Notes: generated by a model not told the origin, from the letters alone. 64,000 nucleotides of DNA from Leptospira kirschneri serovar Cynopteri str. 3522 CT (GCF_000243695.2 NZ_AHMN02000008.1:272001-336000); one strand, 5' to 3'; counted from the stretch's first letter, positions 28,917-46,220 are shown. Made by a program: numbers and translations.

Positions 28917-29735
28917 ATGTTCTTTCGGTTTCGAATTTTCTTAAAACCTACGATACTGATTTGGTTTGTAATTCTTCCGGGAACCTTATTCGCTTCTCCT
29001 CAAAAACCAGGAACCTTCGAACTGTTAGGTGGGTATCAACCCAACTGGAATCGATTTTTCACTGAGTTTCTTCCGAAACGTACAGCACAAACCGGCAGTT
29101 TACCTTCCAGCGGTGTCATTTCCAGAGAGGATGAAGACGTAGAAAATCCAGAGGAAACAGACGAAGATAAACAAGAAGGATACCAAGACAATCGAAAAAC
29201 GGAAGTTGGAGTTTGGGTAGGAGCTTCCAATCCGTTACCCGGAACTGAAACTCAGAAATATCTGGACACTACGTTAGGCGGCGGTTTCTTTTTTAGAATT
29301 CCCTGGCCTTGGATCTTTTATCTCGAGATGGGAGCTTTTTACGCAAACTATCTTTCGGCAACAGAAAGGGCTTTGACTACAATTCCGGTCTATCTTGCAT
29401 TGGGTTATAAAATTCCGCTCGACCTTCCGATTTCGTTTATCCTTCGCGCAGGAGGTGGAGAAGCGTTTGTAGTAGCAAGACCTTCCAACACATCTCGTTG
29501 GGATCCAATGATGATCGTAGGATTAGAAACTAGTTTTGTAGCCGGAAAAAAAATTCGAATCGGAATTCGAATTGATTACAATAAAATTTATGAGTCTCGT
29601 ATGGACGCCCCAAGAGAAACAAAATATCCTTATACAAGTCCTTATGAAGATTCCAGATTGAGTAACCCCAATTATTACAGAGTAGTAGATACTGAATTTT
29701 TTCAGTTCGGTTTGATGGTGAGTGTATTTTTATGA
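28917..29735 (+). CDS. Putative outer-membrane beta-barrel protein
   Basis: The 272-aa protein has a signal peptide ending near Ala (ILPGTLFA-SPQ), a strongly acidic segment (EDEDVENPEETDEDKQEG, around residues 72-90) and then alternating amphipathic strands typical of a small barrel: VGVWVGASNPLPG, GGGFFFRIPWPWIFYLEMGA, PVYLALGYKI, SFILRAGGGEAFV. It ends with hydrophobic FGLMVSVFL, a normal barrel closing strand. The gene starts two bases after truA and overlaps the next lipoprotein gene by four bases, so the three are co-transcribed. The barrel and the lipoprotein may work together in the outer membrane; that is inference. Confidence 0.65.
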   Translation: MFFRFRIFLKPTILIWFVILPGTLFASPQKPGTFELLGGYQPNWNRFFTEFLPKRTAQTGSLPSSGVISREDEDVENPEETDEDKQEGYQDNRKTEVGVWVGASNPLPGTETQKYLDTTLGGGFFFRIPWPWIFYLEMGAFYANYLSATERALTTIPVYLALGYKIPLDLPISFILRAGGGEAFVVARPSNTSRWDPMMIVGLETSFVAGKKIRIGIRIDYNKIYESRMDAPRETKYPYTSPYEDSRLSNPNYYRVVDTEFFQFGLMVSVFL

Positions 29736-31021
29736 AACGATCTTATTTACGGTTTTTCTTAATACTTTCGTGTTTTCTAATGTTCTTTTGTAAAGTAGGC
29801 GATTGGCATGGGAAACATTCTAAAAATCCAGTAATCAGTACCTTATTCAATCAAAGAATGTTACTGCTTGTAAAAGGAACCTACGCCACTGATAATCCAA
29901 TCGGATTCGAGGCCTATTCGGGTGGAACCGGTCAACTTTATCAAGATACAAGTGGTGAAGGTGCTGATCCTGCTTTTGGTTTAGATGGAGTACCCTTAGC
30001 TCAGAATCTTCCGATTTTTATAGATATAGGAGAAATCCGTTTATCTACTAAATATCAAGAAGGAGCTTTTGATCTGAGTTTAGTCAAAAACGTAAAAGAT
30101 ACAAAAAGTCTTTGGGATGAAATTGCACCCAATCGACAAGTATTTTGTACAATTCCTTATACCACAAATTCAAACTCCTGTCGTTTAAACGACGGTGAAT
30201 TCAAAGCGATTCAATTTTTTAACGGAGAAGGAGTTGCTTATCCATCCAACGATCCCACATCCGCAACGGACTGGGGAGCATTTGGAAACGGGCCAGTTCA
30301 ATTTTACTATACTGGTTTGTACTTAAGATCTTTGGTAACCGCTTGGGCCACCGAGCCAGGACTTACTTTTTCCAACCTCACTTTGTTTGATAATTATAGG
30401 GTGCCCGGAATTAATATCGTCCCTAGATTGAGTTATAAACCAGGAGCTGATGCTACTACAAAATCTGTTTTCCCCCCTCTTGTGTTTCCAGTACTCTACA
30501 AAGCGGAAAAAGGGGATCAGGATATGCTTATATATCCTGGTTTTGATCCTTATATTTTGGAAGTAAGGATCAATTTAAAAGAGAACCTAATGATTCATTC
30601 CTATGTTTCCAGTATAGGAGGAGTAAGAACGTTAGTTGGTATTAGTGACTGGAAACCGGATAGTGACCATAAAGGAGAATCAGATATGGGAGGAGGACTT
30701 CTGGTTCGTTCGAGGATCATACGTCCTGAAAAAGCCTCCAGCTTGACAGTGTTAGGTGGAACGACGTCTACGACCCATTATTATTCCGTTTATCGTCTTT
30801 CTGAATCTGAAATTGATACAAAACTGCCTCTTATGGCATCTCCCGTCCAAGGTGTTTCTACTAAAATGAAATACATTCATCCAGGAGATTATAGACTTCG
30901 TTGTGTGGGAGATCTTGCCAAAGTAGACGGTTATCCTGAAACCGTAGTGAGAGAAACCGTATTCACGGTTCCAGAAAATGCACCTCGTTCCGAAGTTCAA
31001 GTCAATCTAACTTGCCCATAG
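29732..31021 (+). CDS. Putative lipoprotein (429 aa)
   Basis: The N-terminus MKRSYLRFFLILSCFLMFFC ends in a spirochaetal lipobox (Cys20), so the protein is exported and lipidated. The mature part is about 410 residues, Gly/Thr/Tyr-rich and predominantly beta, with few cysteines (FCTIP, SCRL, RCVG, LTCP at the very end). There is no domain I recognise. It overlaps the barrel gene by ATGA and is the last gene of the DUF2225-truA operon. About 780 bases without a gene follow, and I see no strong terminator hairpin directly after the stop. A surface location is plausible but not shown by sequence. Confidence 0.7.
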   Translation: MKRSYLRFFLILSCFLMFFCKVGDWHGKHSKNPVISTLFNQRMLLLVKGTYATDNPIGFEAYSGGTGQLYQDTSGEGADPAFGLDGVPLAQNLPIFIDIGEIRLSTKYQEGAFDLSLVKNVKDTKSLWDEIAPNRQVFCTIPYTTNSNSCRLNDGEFKAIQFFNGEGVAYPSNDPTSATDWGAFGNGPVQFYYTGLYLRSLVTAWATEPGLTFSNLTLFDNYRVPGINIVPRLSYKPGADATTKSVFPPLVFPVLYKAEKGDQDMLIYPGFDPYILEVRINLKENLMIHSYVSSIGGVRTLVGISDWKPDSDHKGESDMGGGLLVRSRIIRPEKASSLTVLGGTTSTTHYYSVYRLSESEIDTKLPLMASPVQGVSTKMKYIHPGDYRLRCVGDLAKVDGYPETVVRETVFTVPENAPRSEVQVNLTCP

Positions 31022-31346
31022 TTTTAAGAAAAGTTTGACATCTTAAAAAAATCTTTGAACTCAAGTAAACTCGAACGTTTTGACGAGTATGATAAAAATT
31101 TTTTACCCAGACCAATTTCTTACGCAGAGTTCTACGAAAACACATAAAAACAATTCGAATCTTGTTCAAAAATTTGAAATAAAATAGCCTTCCCTCAACA
31201 AAGTCATAAATTTCAAAATAGACTCAATTTTTTATATGTTCGCAAGAACCATTTCGACACCGTTGTTATGTTTCTTTGACCAGTAAATCTAGTACTTTTT
31301 TCTCACTCATGAATGCCTGTAGTTATTTTTTCTAAAATTTTAAGCT

Positions 31347-31508
31347 AACGTGAGTTTGACGTAAGAAAATAAGAAAGAATTTTCTAAAAGAATTCTGGTT
31401 TCGATTCCTAAAATGTGGGAACTACCTTAAATCATGATTTTACAAACCAAATCTAAAATTGTAGGAACTCATACTTTCAAAAAATTCTTTCTCAGCCAAA
31501 CTCACCTA
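31347..31508. repeat. Family A interspersed element
   Basis: The left terminus AACGTGAGTTTGACGTAAG starts at 31347. The interior includes AATGTGGGAACTACC and GTAGGAACTCATACTTTC, and a decayed right end reads AACTCACCTA. Flanks TAAGCT and AAAACT match only partly, so the target duplication is not exact here. The remainder of 31022-31803 is A+T-rich; near 31630-31700 AATTCTATTATATT and AATTCTTATTATATT form a close direct repeat upstream of the porin gene. Confidence 0.6.
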
Positions 31509-31803
31509 AAAACTAAATTTCTTTTTACAAAAAGTAAAATGTGGTTTTAGAACATGACACAAATCGTCTCATTTACCAAAATTAAAACATATTTAACTTA
31601 TAAATAAAGATTTCTCTTTTCAAATTGAGAATTCTATTATATTCAAATAAAACAGAAATTCTTATTATATTGAGCAATCCTTTTCTAAATATAATAGCTT
31701 TTGTTTTATATAAAAGATAAAAAATCCAATATAACGAATTTAATATTGACTTAGAAAATAAAAACCTATTGTTTGGTAAAAAATTTCAAGGAGGGTAAGT
31801 AAA

Positions 31804-33633
<1,830 letters not shown>

Positions 33634-33661
33634 TTCATAAAATTGGAATTAGGAAATCAGT

Positions 33662-34666
<1,005 letters not shown>

Positions 34667-34817
34667 AATCAATAAATTCTTTCTAAATGGAAAAATAAAA
34701 CCATATCTTTTTTCTATTACTCAATGTTATATAATAGATTAAGTAAATTTCTTTTAGAAAAGCAAATCTGAGCATAAACATTAAGTATACGCTATATAGA
34801 TATCAATAAAAATTTAA

Positions 34818-34864
34818 AAATAATTTACTCAGCCTTAAAGACAACATGAGTAAATTATTTTTTT
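34818..34864 (+). terminator. Rho-independent terminator downstream of sbp
   Basis: AAATAATTTACTCA (34818-34831) pairs perfectly with TGAGTAAATTATTT (34847-34860) around a 15-base loop, and a T run follows. It lies about 150 bases past the sbp stop. The stem's own A/T ends could make it work in both directions. Confidence 0.65.
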
Positions 34865-35143
34865 CTAAAATAGAAAATTTCTTTTTTTATTATTTTTATT
34901 TCATAAAAAACATTTCCACACACCATAAAACTTAAAAATTGATTATCGTAAATTTTTACTACAAAACATTAGACGCTCTTACAAAAATCCATCTCAAAAA
35001 TATATCTTAGAATAATCGAAATCGGTATTTTAAGTAAAGATAAAGTATTTTTGAAATAGATTCTAGATGGTTTAACTTTTAAGTAGTACCCTAAATTTTT
35101 CAGACAAATTTTCGTTTAGGCAGAATTTTAAACATTCTATTTT

Positions 35144-35355
35144 AACGTGAGCTCGACCATGATTCATTGTTTTGAAAAAAGTTAGGATCTGAATTTGCAG
35201 ATTAATTTCTAAAATGTGGAAACTACCACAATTTATAAAATAAAAGTTTATAACTGTCGTATTCAAGTGTAGGAACTATTACGAATCACGATTTTACGAA
35301 TAAATTCCAAAATTCTAGAAACTCATACTTTTAGAAAATTTTATATTCAAGTTAT
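35144..35355. repeat. Degenerate family A element
   Basis: A left terminus AACGTGAGCTCGACC at 35144 is followed by AATGTGGAAACTACC, GTAGGAACTATTACG and a decayed right end near TTCAAGTTATG. The gene-free stretch 34667-35546 otherwise contains only the sbp terminator and the nested hairpins at its right end. Confidence 0.5.
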
Positions 35356-35499
35356 GTAAAATTTAAAAACAGCCGTTTACTTTTACAAAAAACTTTCTAT
35401 AACAGATACATATCTAACTTTAAAAATACAATCAAGAAGTCTCCAATTTTTAAAATATAAGAAAACACTAAAGCGATGATTTTTACAACTTCGTTGAAA

Positions 35500-35546
35500 G
35501 CAAAAGGCTTACATTGCACAATGCCTTTTTGCAACATCGCTTTTTA

Positions 35547-35560
<14 letters not shown>
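35500..35560 (-). terminator. Nested stem-loops at the 3' end of the PTPS gene
   Basis: CAACATCGCTTT (35532-35543) pairs with AAAGCGATGTTG (35549-35560); the stop codon of the minus-strand gene lies within the structure. A second pair, GCAAAAGGC (35500-35508) with GCCTTTTTGC (35523-35532), follows directly. There is no long T run after either stem, so this is a terminator-like structure rather than a textbook one. Confidence 0.4.
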
Positions 35561-35975
<415 letters not shown>

Positions 35976-36082
35976 CGTCTATATACTGGAATTCCGAGTT
36001 AATTTTGTTTCAGAGGAAAAATATTTCTCACAATTTGCAGAAATAAAATATCCAATAAAGTTTTAATGATAGGAGATATTCA

Positions 36083-36310
<228 letters not shown>

Positions 36311-36318
36311 AAAAATAT

Positions 36319-36351
36319 CCCGGAGAAAAATCGTTTCTCCGGGTTCTTTTT
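36319..36351 (+). terminator. Rho-independent terminator of the DUF1858 gene
   Basis: CCCGGAGAAA (36319-36328) pairs perfectly with TTTCTCCGGG (36334-36343) around the loop AATCG, followed by TTCTTTTT. It is the strongest terminator in the window. Confidence 0.9.
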
Positions 36352-36394
36352 CACCTTATCTAAACCCATCCTTCTTTTTTCAATCCATTCAACT

Positions 36395-36450
36395 AACTAC
36401 TATACTCACCTCTATACAATTGAGCATTTTGTTATATAGTTCTGAGCAAT
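36395..36450. repeat. Partial family C element
   Basis: CTCTATACAATTGAGCATTTTGTTATATAGTTCTGAG keeps both ends of the family C unit but lacks most of the middle. The gap 36352-37008 also holds the composite element at 36550-36810. Confidence 0.45.
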
Positions 36451-36549
36451 TCCTACTTACATAAAACAATAACACTTTATGATAACCATTTAAATATTCG
36501 ATTTGATGAAATCAGTAACATCTAAACACAAAAATCTTTTTTCTAAATT

Positions 36550-36810
36550 AACGCGAGTTCGACGTAAGAAAATTGGGGCAAATCCGGCTTGCCATAAGCA
36601 GCTCTTTTGCTCCGGTTAAGTTATTGTGAAATTCCAAACCAGATTCAATTTTTATAAAATATCAATAACTTGATCCTGCAGAGCGACCTGTCGAACGACC
36701 TAAAACGCGACCCTGCAGAGCGACCCTTAGGGAGTGATGCATTGAGTTTCAGGAAAGCGTTGTGCTTTAGTTCATTCATCGATCCTTTCGCGTTACGCCC
36801 TGCTCACGTT
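36550..36810. mobile_element. Family A-terminated element with a G+C-richer interior
   Basis: The left terminus AACGCGAGTTCGACGTAAG and the right terminus TTACGCCCTGCTCACGTT enclose 260 bp whose interior differs from the usual family A sequence. It has higher G+C, two copies of CTGCAGAGCGACC and the segment CAGGAAAGCGTTGTGCTTTAG. That segment recurs inverted in the next element at 38124-38225. No open frame of convincing length lies inside, and no target duplication is exact. Confidence 0.55.
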
Positions 36811-36917
36811 AAAATAGAATAAAACTTGGAGGTTCTACCACATTTTGGTTTTGGTAAAAAACAGATTTAGAAACTATAAGAAATCCAAACATAAACGTAT
36901 CAGATACGAATACGATT

Positions 36918-36985
36918 AGAGTTGTTGAAAATTTCATATCTAATATTAGTAAAACAGAATTATTCATTTATATAAATTGACTTTA
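36918..36985. repeat. Partial family B element
   Basis: AGAGTTGTTGAAAATTTCATATC is a family B left end followed by TAGTAAAACAGAATTATTC. The right end is not recognisable. It lies immediately downstream of the minus-strand gene at 37009-37782. Confidence 0.45.
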
Positions 36986-37008
36986 AAAATATATAATATT
37001 TTAAGATT

Positions 37009-37782
<774 letters not shown>

Positions 37783-37908
37783 AGAAGTATTTTTATTATC
37801 GGTTCTTTTTTAAAATTTTTAGAGGAACTATTCCTATTTTACATCCTAAACGCATATCCCCTGAATAGAATGTGTGGTAGATTTTGGATCGAAGTAAGTA
37901 ACTTTAAT

Positions 37909-37994
37909 CTCTATAAAATTAATTAACATTAATTTTTATCACAAAACACTGTTTCAGTGCAAAATATTGGTATTTTATTATATAACCCTGAGTA
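37909..37994. repeat. Family C interspersed element
   Basis: This copy starts TCTCTATAAAATTAATTAAC and ends TTATTATATAACCCTGAG, with TATCACAAAACACTGTTTC in the middle, in the same orientation as the copy at 13961. Confidence 0.65.
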
Positions 37995-38123
37995 AGTTCT
38001 ATCAAGTGATGATTCTGAAATCTTAAAACTATATTTTTAGCCCTTCGATACAAAACCAGTTTTTAATAGTTCTTTATCAACTTGGGAACACTACTTGCCA
38101 ATACACCAAACACATGTTAAACT

Positions 38124-38225
38124 AACATGCGAGGAAACTAAAGCAGAACGCTTTCCTGTATGCAATTTATTGACTAGAGCTAAAGAGCCCGGTCCGGCTT
38201 GGTTTTCTTACGCCCTGCTCACGTT
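38124..38225. repeat. Short family A-terminated element
   Basis: A decayed left end (AACATGCGAG) and a clean right end (TTACGCCCTGCTCACGTT) enclose GAACGCTTTCCTG, the reverse complement of the module in 36550-36810. The gap 37783-38322 otherwise holds the family C copy and nothing else that I can support. Confidence 0.5.
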
Positions 38226-38322
38226 AAATTAACAAACTTAGAAAAATTTACACGAATATTAAATATAATGTATCGGTAATAAACTCATTTTTTTAATGCG
38301 GATCGAAGACACCCAGAATCTT

Positions 38323-39828
38323 TTAATTTGCGTGTTTTCTACTTTTGATCGAAAGTATAATTCCAACCGCGGTCATAGACATAACCAAATGGGATCCTCC
38401 GTAACTCATAAAAGACAAAGGAATTCCAGTTACTGGCATCAATCCTATCACGATTCCTATATTGATTGCCATATGATAAAAAAGTAATGCTACGATCCCA
38501 GACGCTAGTAAGGATCCAAACCGATCCTTACTTTCATAACTGATCTGGAGCCCTCGAAGTGGTATCGAAAATAAAAAGAATAATAAAAATACAGATCCTA
38601 AAAATCCGGTTTGTTCCGCCCAGGACGCAAAGATAAAATCCGTGCTGGATTCTGGTACGTGTGGAATTCTTCCTTCTGTCATTTCCGCGTTCATTAACCC
38701 TTTTCCGAAAAATCTTCCAGATCCAACCGCAGGTTTAGAAGCTCTTAAATGATAACCCGCACCTTGTTTAAATTCCTCCGGATTTAAGAACGCAGTTAAT
38801 CGAATGACTTGGTTTTCTCTAAACGGAACCGTTTTCATCACTACAACTGCAGAAATCAGACTGATTCCCAAAATTCCAAGTGGTATATAATATTGTCTTA
38901 ATGTTTTACTTCCTCTTGCGATTCGAATTCCTACCATCACTATACTCGCAATCAAAAACAAAGCTCCAAAGGTTAAAAGTAATTTTTGATTGGAAAAAAT
39001 CTTAAAGAAAAATCCTCCTTCCACTTCCACTACCTGATCCACTACTTCTTGCAACGCGTTCAGAGTTTTAGGTGTTAGGTTAGCCGCTTTTACGTCCTTT
39101 CCGTCAAGAGCGAGCCATATCTTTCCGCCAAGTCGATTGACCACGGACAAAAGATCGGTCTTTCCGGTTCTTTGTAAAAAATCAGAGATGTCGTTGATCA
39201 AAGTTAGTTTAGAATATTCTACAAACATCGGAACCATGAGCGTAATTCCTCCAAACGCAAGCAAGGATCCTATATGCAATATATCTGCTCCTCCTAAAAA
39301 GAGCATCGTAAACAAGATCGGTAAAAAAGATACGGCTGTTCCAAAATCTGGCTGTAACAATATAAATATCATTGGAACGATTACGATGATAAACGGAATC
39401 GATAAGACCACTAGATTCCTCATATCCTTTTCTTTTAAAACCATGAACTGCCCCAAGAGAATTACAGTGGATAACTTCGCAAACTCAGAAGCCTGAATTC
39501 CCACGGGTCCTAGTTTGATCCAAGAGCGCGCGCCCCTTCCTGAAGGTAGATAACCTATTCCGGGAATTAAGGTAATCATCAATAGAAAAACCGTAAACAC
39601 GTAGATCACGAGAGCATAAGCACCTAACAACTGATAGTTGACTCTAGATACGAAATACATGATCGCAAGCCCAATGATAAAATAAAATAACTGACGATAC
39701 CATTTTCCGGGTCCGTCTTCAAAATTCACTTCCTGACTGTACAAAGTAGTTACGCTACAAAGTACAACGATTACTACCGAAATCACTAAAAAGTAATCTA
39801 TCTTTTCTATGGATTTATCTGGCTTCAA
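38323..39828 (-). CDS. rodA: RodA: SEDS-family peptidoglycan polymerase with an internal insertion
   Basis: RodA polymerises glycan strands for lateral-wall growth, working with PBP2. The 501-aa protein is about 130 residues longer than E. coli RodA. SEDS motifs are present: [19 protein letters not shown] (about 97-115), QPDFGTA (about 159-165), [11 protein letters not shown] and, near the end, [15 protein letters not shown]. The extra length is a polar insertion at about residues 205-285 (with [20 protein letters not shown] and [12 protein letters not shown]) between two membrane helices. The gene is the last of the operon mreB-mreC-mreD-mrdA-rodA and overlaps mrdA by 14 bases. Confidence 0.9.
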   Translation of the reverse strand: MKPDKSIEKIDYFLVISVVIVVLCSVTTLYSQEVNFEDGPGKWYRQLFYFIIGLAIMYFVSRVNYQLLGAYALVIYVFTVFLLMITLIPGIGYLPSGRGARSWIKLGPVGIQASEFAKLSTVILLGQFMVLKEKDMRNLVVLSIPFIIVIVPMIFILLQPDFGTAVSFLPILFTMLFLGGADILHIGSLLAFGGITLMVPMFVEYSKLTLINDISDFLQRTGKTDLLSVVNRLGGKIWLALDGKDVKAANLTPKTLNALQEVVDQVVEVEGGFFFKIFSNQKLLLTFGALFLIASIVMVGIRIARGSKTLRQYYIPLGILGISLISAVVVMKTVPFRENQVIRLTAFLNPEEFKQGAGYHLRASKPAVGSGRFFGKGLMNAEMTEGRIPHVPESSTDFIFASWAEQTGFLGSVFLLFFLFSIPLRGLQISYESKDRFGSLLASGIVALLFYHMAINIGIVIGLMPVTGIPLSFMSYGGSHLVMSMTAVGIILSIKSRKHAN

Positions 39829-41758
39829 GAACTCCCTCCTGTCCTATTTTAGGTTGAGGATTTACTTCTTGCGTTTTTTTGAATGTTCCAGGTGGAAAAG
39901 CTGCATGAAACATTTCCCTTGCCACGGGTGCGGCTCCGGCGGCTCCTCCTATCCCGTATTCCACAAAAACAACAACTAACACTTGTTCGCTGGCGGGAGC
40001 GTTTGCAGGAGCGTATCCTACGAACCATGCGTGATTGGAACCGGAAGCCCCTCTTCTTCTAGTCTGAGCGGTTCCGGTTTTTCCTGCTATTTCTGGTAAA
40101 AACGGCTTGTTCAATACGTGTGCAGCCGTTCCACTTTTTACCACAAGTTTTAATCCTTCTTTAATCGCTTCTGCAGAAGATTGATTGATCGGTATGTCCC
40201 TTAAAATTTGAGGTGCGGTTCTATTGATAATAGAATTATCTACCGGATCTCGAATTTCACTTACCACATACGGTTGATAGATCTGTCCTCGGTTGAGCAA
40301 TCCCATATAAAAAAGAGCCATTCCTATCGGAGTGGTGGAAATAAATCCTTGTCCGATAGAAAGATTGATCGTATCTCCATCAAACCACTTCGTCCCATAA
40401 GTTCTTTTTTTCCATGCAGAAGAAGGTACAAAACCGGCGATTTCATCCGGAAGATCCACCTTGGATTTGTTTTCCAATCCAAAAAGTCTGGAATAGTTTA
40501 AAATTGCGTCCGATCCTAGTTTGTATCCTAAGTTGTAAAAATATACGGAACAGGATTTTTGTAAAGCATGCGCAAGGTCATTCGTTCCATGTCCTCCCTT
40601 TTCCCAACATAAAAATACCTGATCTGGAACTCCTGCAAACGTTGATTTCAATACAAAACTTCCGTTACAAGAGAACGTAGTCTCCGGAGTATATCCTATC
40701 TTGTGTTGACTTTCCAACGCGGCAAGAGCGACTAACGTTTTATAGGTGGAAGCGGGTGGAAACTTAGATTTAATCGCTAGATTTAAAAATCCTCCGTTGT
40801 CCTTAACTCTTTTAAAATGTGCAGTTCGATCCGCCCTGTTTTTTCCGGAGAGTATGTTCGGATCATAACTCGGATTGGAAACCATCGCCAAAATTTCTCC
40901 AGTGGCAACCTTGATGGCGATCGCGGTTCCTCTACTTCCTTTTAGAGCTTTATAAGCAGCGATTTGTATATCCTTGTCTATCGTTAGAACCAGATTGTTT
41001 CCAGGAGAAGAATGTTCCACTACACGTTCCTCTTCTATATTTCCTTCGGAACTTCTTTTTTGGATTCTAAACCCGTCTACCCCTCTGAGTTCCGAATCGT
41101 ATTCTAATTCCAGTCCGTCCTTTCCCAAATACTGATACGATTTAATTTTTCCAGAAACCAGATCGTCCCTAGTAGGTTTTCCGATATAACCGGTCACGTG
41201 TGCAAGAGCCGGACCCATTTTGTAGACTCTTCTTGGAGATGGAAGTAAGACGATGTATTTAGATATATTATCAAATACTGATATTCTTTCCTGTTGTGCG
41301 GTGCTGATTCCTTCTAAAAGTACGATCGGTTTTTTAGCCTTTAAATTTCTGGAAAAACGGGGTTCGATCAATTCGTCTTGGTAATAAGAAATCGGTATCG
41401 AAAGAGTTCTTGCAAATTCTTGAATGAACGCTTTCACGGAAGCGGGATCATACTTAAACAAAGAAGTATTTAATACTACGTCCAAAGAAGAGTAGTTTGA
41501 TACAAGCGCCATAGAAGTTTCTGGCGTGAGAAAATTTCGATCAAACATTTGGCCCCTAGCCGCGGGCATAATTTCGCTTTTTCGAACGAACTTTTCCGCC
41601 TTAAGGGCGTTATCCGTTCCGTTTAAAATCTGTAGATTGAATAACTGAAATATAAACGCGGCAAGAGCAAATACCACAAGTCCGGAAAAGGTATAAAGAC
41701 GAAGTCTAAAATTTTTTTCAAGTCGGTATTCCGACGCAGACTGGGCTCCGCCTAACAA
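39815..41758 (-). CDS. mrdA: Penicillin-binding protein 2 (elongasome transpeptidase)
   Basis: The 647-aa class B transpeptidase crosslinks the glycan made by RodA. An N-terminal membrane anchor (about 24-46) is followed by the dimerisation/pedestal domain and the catalytic domain. Active-site motifs are SxxK (S337-T-Y-K340), the second-motif serine in KSCSVYFYN (about 402) and KTG (560-562 in AGKTGTAQ). An RGQMFDRN segment near residue 68 matches the usual PBP2 start of the periplasmic part. It begins one base after mreD and overlaps rodA by 14 bases, so all are co-translated. Confidence 0.92.
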   Translation of the reverse strand: MLGGAQSASEYRLEKNFRLRLYTFSGLVVFALAAFIFQLFNLQILNGTDNALKAEKFVRKSEIMPAARGQMFDRNFLTPETSMALVSNYSSLDVVLNTSLFKYDPASVKAFIQEFARTLSIPISYYQDELIEPRFSRNLKAKKPIVLLEGISTAQQERISVFDNISKYIVLLPSPRRVYKMGPALAHVTGYIGKPTRDDLVSGKIKSYQYLGKDGLELEYDSELRGVDGFRIQKRSSEGNIEEERVVEHSSPGNNLVLTIDKDIQIAAYKALKGSRGTAIAIKVATGEILAMVSNPSYDPNILSGKNRADRTAHFKRVKDNGGFLNLAIKSKFPPASTYKTLVALAALESQHKIGYTPETTFSCNGSFVLKSTFAGVPDQVFLCWEKGGHGTNDLAHALQKSCSVYFYNLGYKLGSDAILNYSRLFGLENKSKVDLPDEIAGFVPSSAWKKRTYGTKWFDGDTINLSIGQGFISTTPIGMALFYMGLLNRGQIYQPYVVSEIRDPVDNSIINRTAPQILRDIPINQSSAEAIKEGLKLVVKSGTAAHVLNKPFLPEIAGKTGTAQTRRRGASGSNHAWFVGYAPANAPASEQVLVVVFVEYGIGGAAGAAPVAREMFHAAFPPGTFKKTQEVNPQPKIGQEGVLEAR

Positions 41759-41759
41759 T

Positions 41760-42268
41760 TTATGCGTCCCCCATATGATCCAATTGATAGATCCAAGTCA
41801 GAGCGTAAAAAAAAGCAGGTGCAATGAGCGCGTTAAACAAAGAAGTGAAAAATAAGGAATAACTCATATTCTCATGAAAGAATAAGGAAAACAGATAATA
41901 CGTGGCCAGTCTGGTGATAAACGTAATCAATAAAGAATAGATCGTAATCGATAGATAATTTTCGTGATAAGCGGAACGCGCAAATTTTCCGACCAGATAA
42001 CCAATCAGACAGAAGGTCAAAGAATGAAGCCCGATCTTATACGTGACTACATTCCCTGCGGAAATTTCTCCTCCTAGTCCCGAATCGGTCAAAAGACCTC
42101 CGAAAAATCCAATCCAGAGCCCATAGAGTGGTCCCCTTCTTAGCGCAAAAAAAAGTACAAGTAAAATCATAAAGTCCGGTTTGATCGCCGAACCAATTTC
42201 AAATAAATTCGAGCCGTTTAAAAAATGAGCGATTAAGATTCCGATCGCGATTACGAGTTTTTCTAAGA

Positions 42269-42272
<4 letters not shown>
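41760..42272 (-). CDS. mreD: Rod shape-determining protein MreD
   Basis: The 170-aa membrane protein has five or six helices. Family features include the polar segment [18 protein letters not shown] and [15 protein letters not shown] in the first half, with [15 protein letters not shown] following. MreD links MreC and the MreB filament in the membrane elongation complex. Length and hydropathy match family members. Its start overlaps the mreC stop by four bases (ATGA at 42269-42272) and its stop almost touches mrdA, so its place in the operon is unambiguous. Confidence 0.85.
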
Positions 42273-43366
<1,094 letters not shown>

Positions 43367-43438
43367 CGATTCTTCCTTTTCTCTCGAATCCGTTCCGAAC
43401 AAACTCGTTCGAAACGTTAGCGAATTTCAACCGATTTC

Positions 43439-44461
<1,023 letters not shown>

Positions 44462-44514
44462 TTCAGGTACCTTTCAACCGCGAAGGTTTTTGTCTTTATT
44501 ATCTGCTCAGAGTT

Positions 44515-44534
44515 GAAAATTCTTCAGAATTTTC
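44515..44534. promoter_or_regulatory. Palindrome between mreB and ppx/gppA
   Basis: GAAAATTCT and AGAATTTTC are exact inverted arms separated by TC. The palindrome lies 54 bases upstream of the mreB ATG and 117 bases upstream of ppx/gppA. A TAATAA box on the minus strand follows it toward mreB. It could be a regulator site for the divergent pair; no regulator can be named. Confidence 0.35.
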
Positions 44535-44651
44535 TTCGTCGGACAGGTTTCAATAATTTCAACGCTTTGGTTCCCGGCAACCTCAAAACAAAAAATTCAG
44601 AAAACAAATTAAGCTGGATTCGATTTTAGTAGCAAAGCATTCTGTTCAACC

Positions 44652-46220
44652 ATGGTTGAAGAAAAACCTCTCGCCGCCATCGACCTTGGCACAAATTCAT
44701 TTCACATGATCATCGTTCGAGTTCGAACAAATGGAACTTTCGAAGCCATCGCTAGAGAAAAAGAATCAGTTCGCTTAGGTAATAGGTTGCAAGAAAACGG
44801 TCCGATCGATCCGGAATCGTTTCGTAGAGGAATCGATTGTCTAAAAAGATTTAAAATCTTAGCAGAAAATGCAGGAGCAGAGATCAGAGCCGTTGCCACA
44901 AGTGCACTGAGAGAAGCTTCCAATCAAGAAGACTTTTTAGAAACCGCGTATCAAGAAGCGGGTATATCCATCGACGTAGTAAGTGGTTATGAAGAAGCTC
45001 GTCTAATCTATTTTGGAATTCTTCAGGGAATTCCAGTTTTTGATCGAAAAATCATGATGATCGATATAGGAGGTGGAAGTACTGAGATCTTAGTAGGTCA
45101 TAGAGGAAATATTTTATTCTCTAAAAGTTTTAAACTGGGAGCCATTCGACTTTCAGAAAAATTTTTTAAAGAAGAAACTCTTTCTAACTCGGATGTTCGT
45201 AAATGTAGACTTTACATCGAAGAAATGCTTCTTCCTTTTCGAAAGATTCTCAGAGATTTAAAACCGGATTTAGTAGTAGGTTCCTCAGGAACGATACAAT
45301 CGATTGCAGGTATGATTTTAGCTTCCAGAGGAGAAACAGAAGAAATCTCTTTAAACAATTTTTCATTTACTTCTTCCGAATTTAAAAAAATCCGCAATTT
45401 GATTTTAGAAGCGGACACTTCTAAAAAAAGATCCAAGATCCCTGGTTTAGATAGTAAACGAGCAGACATCATCGTTGGGGGAACTTTGATTTTAGAAGAG
45501 ATTTTTGATCTTGCAAACGTTCCCGCTTTGACCGTTTCCGAATTCGCTCTTCGAGAAGGGATCGTATATGATACAATTCGCAAGTGGGAACACTTCGAAA
45601 ACACGGAACATTCCAAACACCTTGACGACATCCGTCAAACAGCAGTTCATAATTTTATGAAATCTTTTTCTAGGGACGAGGAATTTTCAAAACACGTCGC
45701 TGAATTAAGTCTTCAGATCTTTGATCAATTAAAAAGTCTGCATAAACTGGGTCAGGAGCAAAGAGAACTTTTAGAAGCCGCATCTCTTTTACACGAAATC
45801 GGTCAATCTATTTCTCATTCCGCCTATCATAAACATAGTTATTATATGATCCGAAATTCGGAAATGCTTCTGGGTTTTACTTTTTTAGAAATTGAAATCA
45901 TCGCCTTGACCGCTCGTTATCATAGAAAGAATACTCCTAAAGTTAAACACAGAGAATTCAACAAACTTGCGGAAAAAAATCAAAACTTAGTATGCCAACT
46001 TTCAGCGATCCTAAGAATCAGTTCTGCTTTGAATCGAAACCGAGGCGGACTAGTTTCTTCGGTTATTTGTAAAATCGAAAAAAATCAGATCCGTTTTATT
46101 TTAGAATCCGACAAGGGCTACGATCCTTCTTTGGAAATTTGGGCAGCGGAAGAACAAAAGATCGCTTTTGAAGAAACCTTCGGCTATTCGGCAGAATTTA
46201 TATCGGGGAATTCAAGATAA
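44652..46220 (+). CDS. Exopolyphosphatase / guanosine pentaphosphatase (Ppx/GppA family)
   Basis: The 522-aa protein starts with the ASKHA-fold phosphate loop [15 protein letters not shown] (about 8-22). It also has the second motif [11 protein letters not shown] and the [11 protein letters not shown] segment, followed by an HD-type C-terminal domain ([20 protein letters not shown]). This is the normal layout of long Ppx/GppA enzymes, which hydrolyse polyphosphate or pppGpp. Which of the two is the substrate cannot be decided from sequence. No ppk is adjacent. The region after the stop (46221-46470) is A+T-rich. Confidence 0.9.
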   Translation: MVEEKPLAAIDLGTNSFHMIIVRVRTNGTFEAIAREKESVRLGNRLQENGPIDPESFRRGIDCLKRFKILAENAGAEIRAVATSALREASNQEDFLETAYQEAGISIDVVSGYEEARLIYFGILQGIPVFDRKIMMIDIGGGSTEILVGHRGNILFSKSFKLGAIRLSEKFFKEETLSNSDVRKCRLYIEEMLLPFRKILRDLKPDLVVGSSGTIQSIAGMILASRGETEEISLNNFSFTSSEFKKIRNLILEADTSKKRSKIPGLDSKRADIIVGGTLILEEIFDLANVPALTVSEFALREGIVYDTIRKWEHFENTEHSKHLDDIRQTAVHNFMKSFSRDEEFSKHVAELSLQIFDQLKSLHKLGQEQRELLEAASLLHEIGQSISHSAYHKHSYYMIRNSEMLLGFTFLEIEIIALTARYHRKNTPKVKHREFNKLAEKNQNLVCQLSAILRISSALNRNRGGLVSSVICKIEKNQIRFILESDKGYDPSLEIWAAEEQKIAFEETFGYSAEFISGNSR

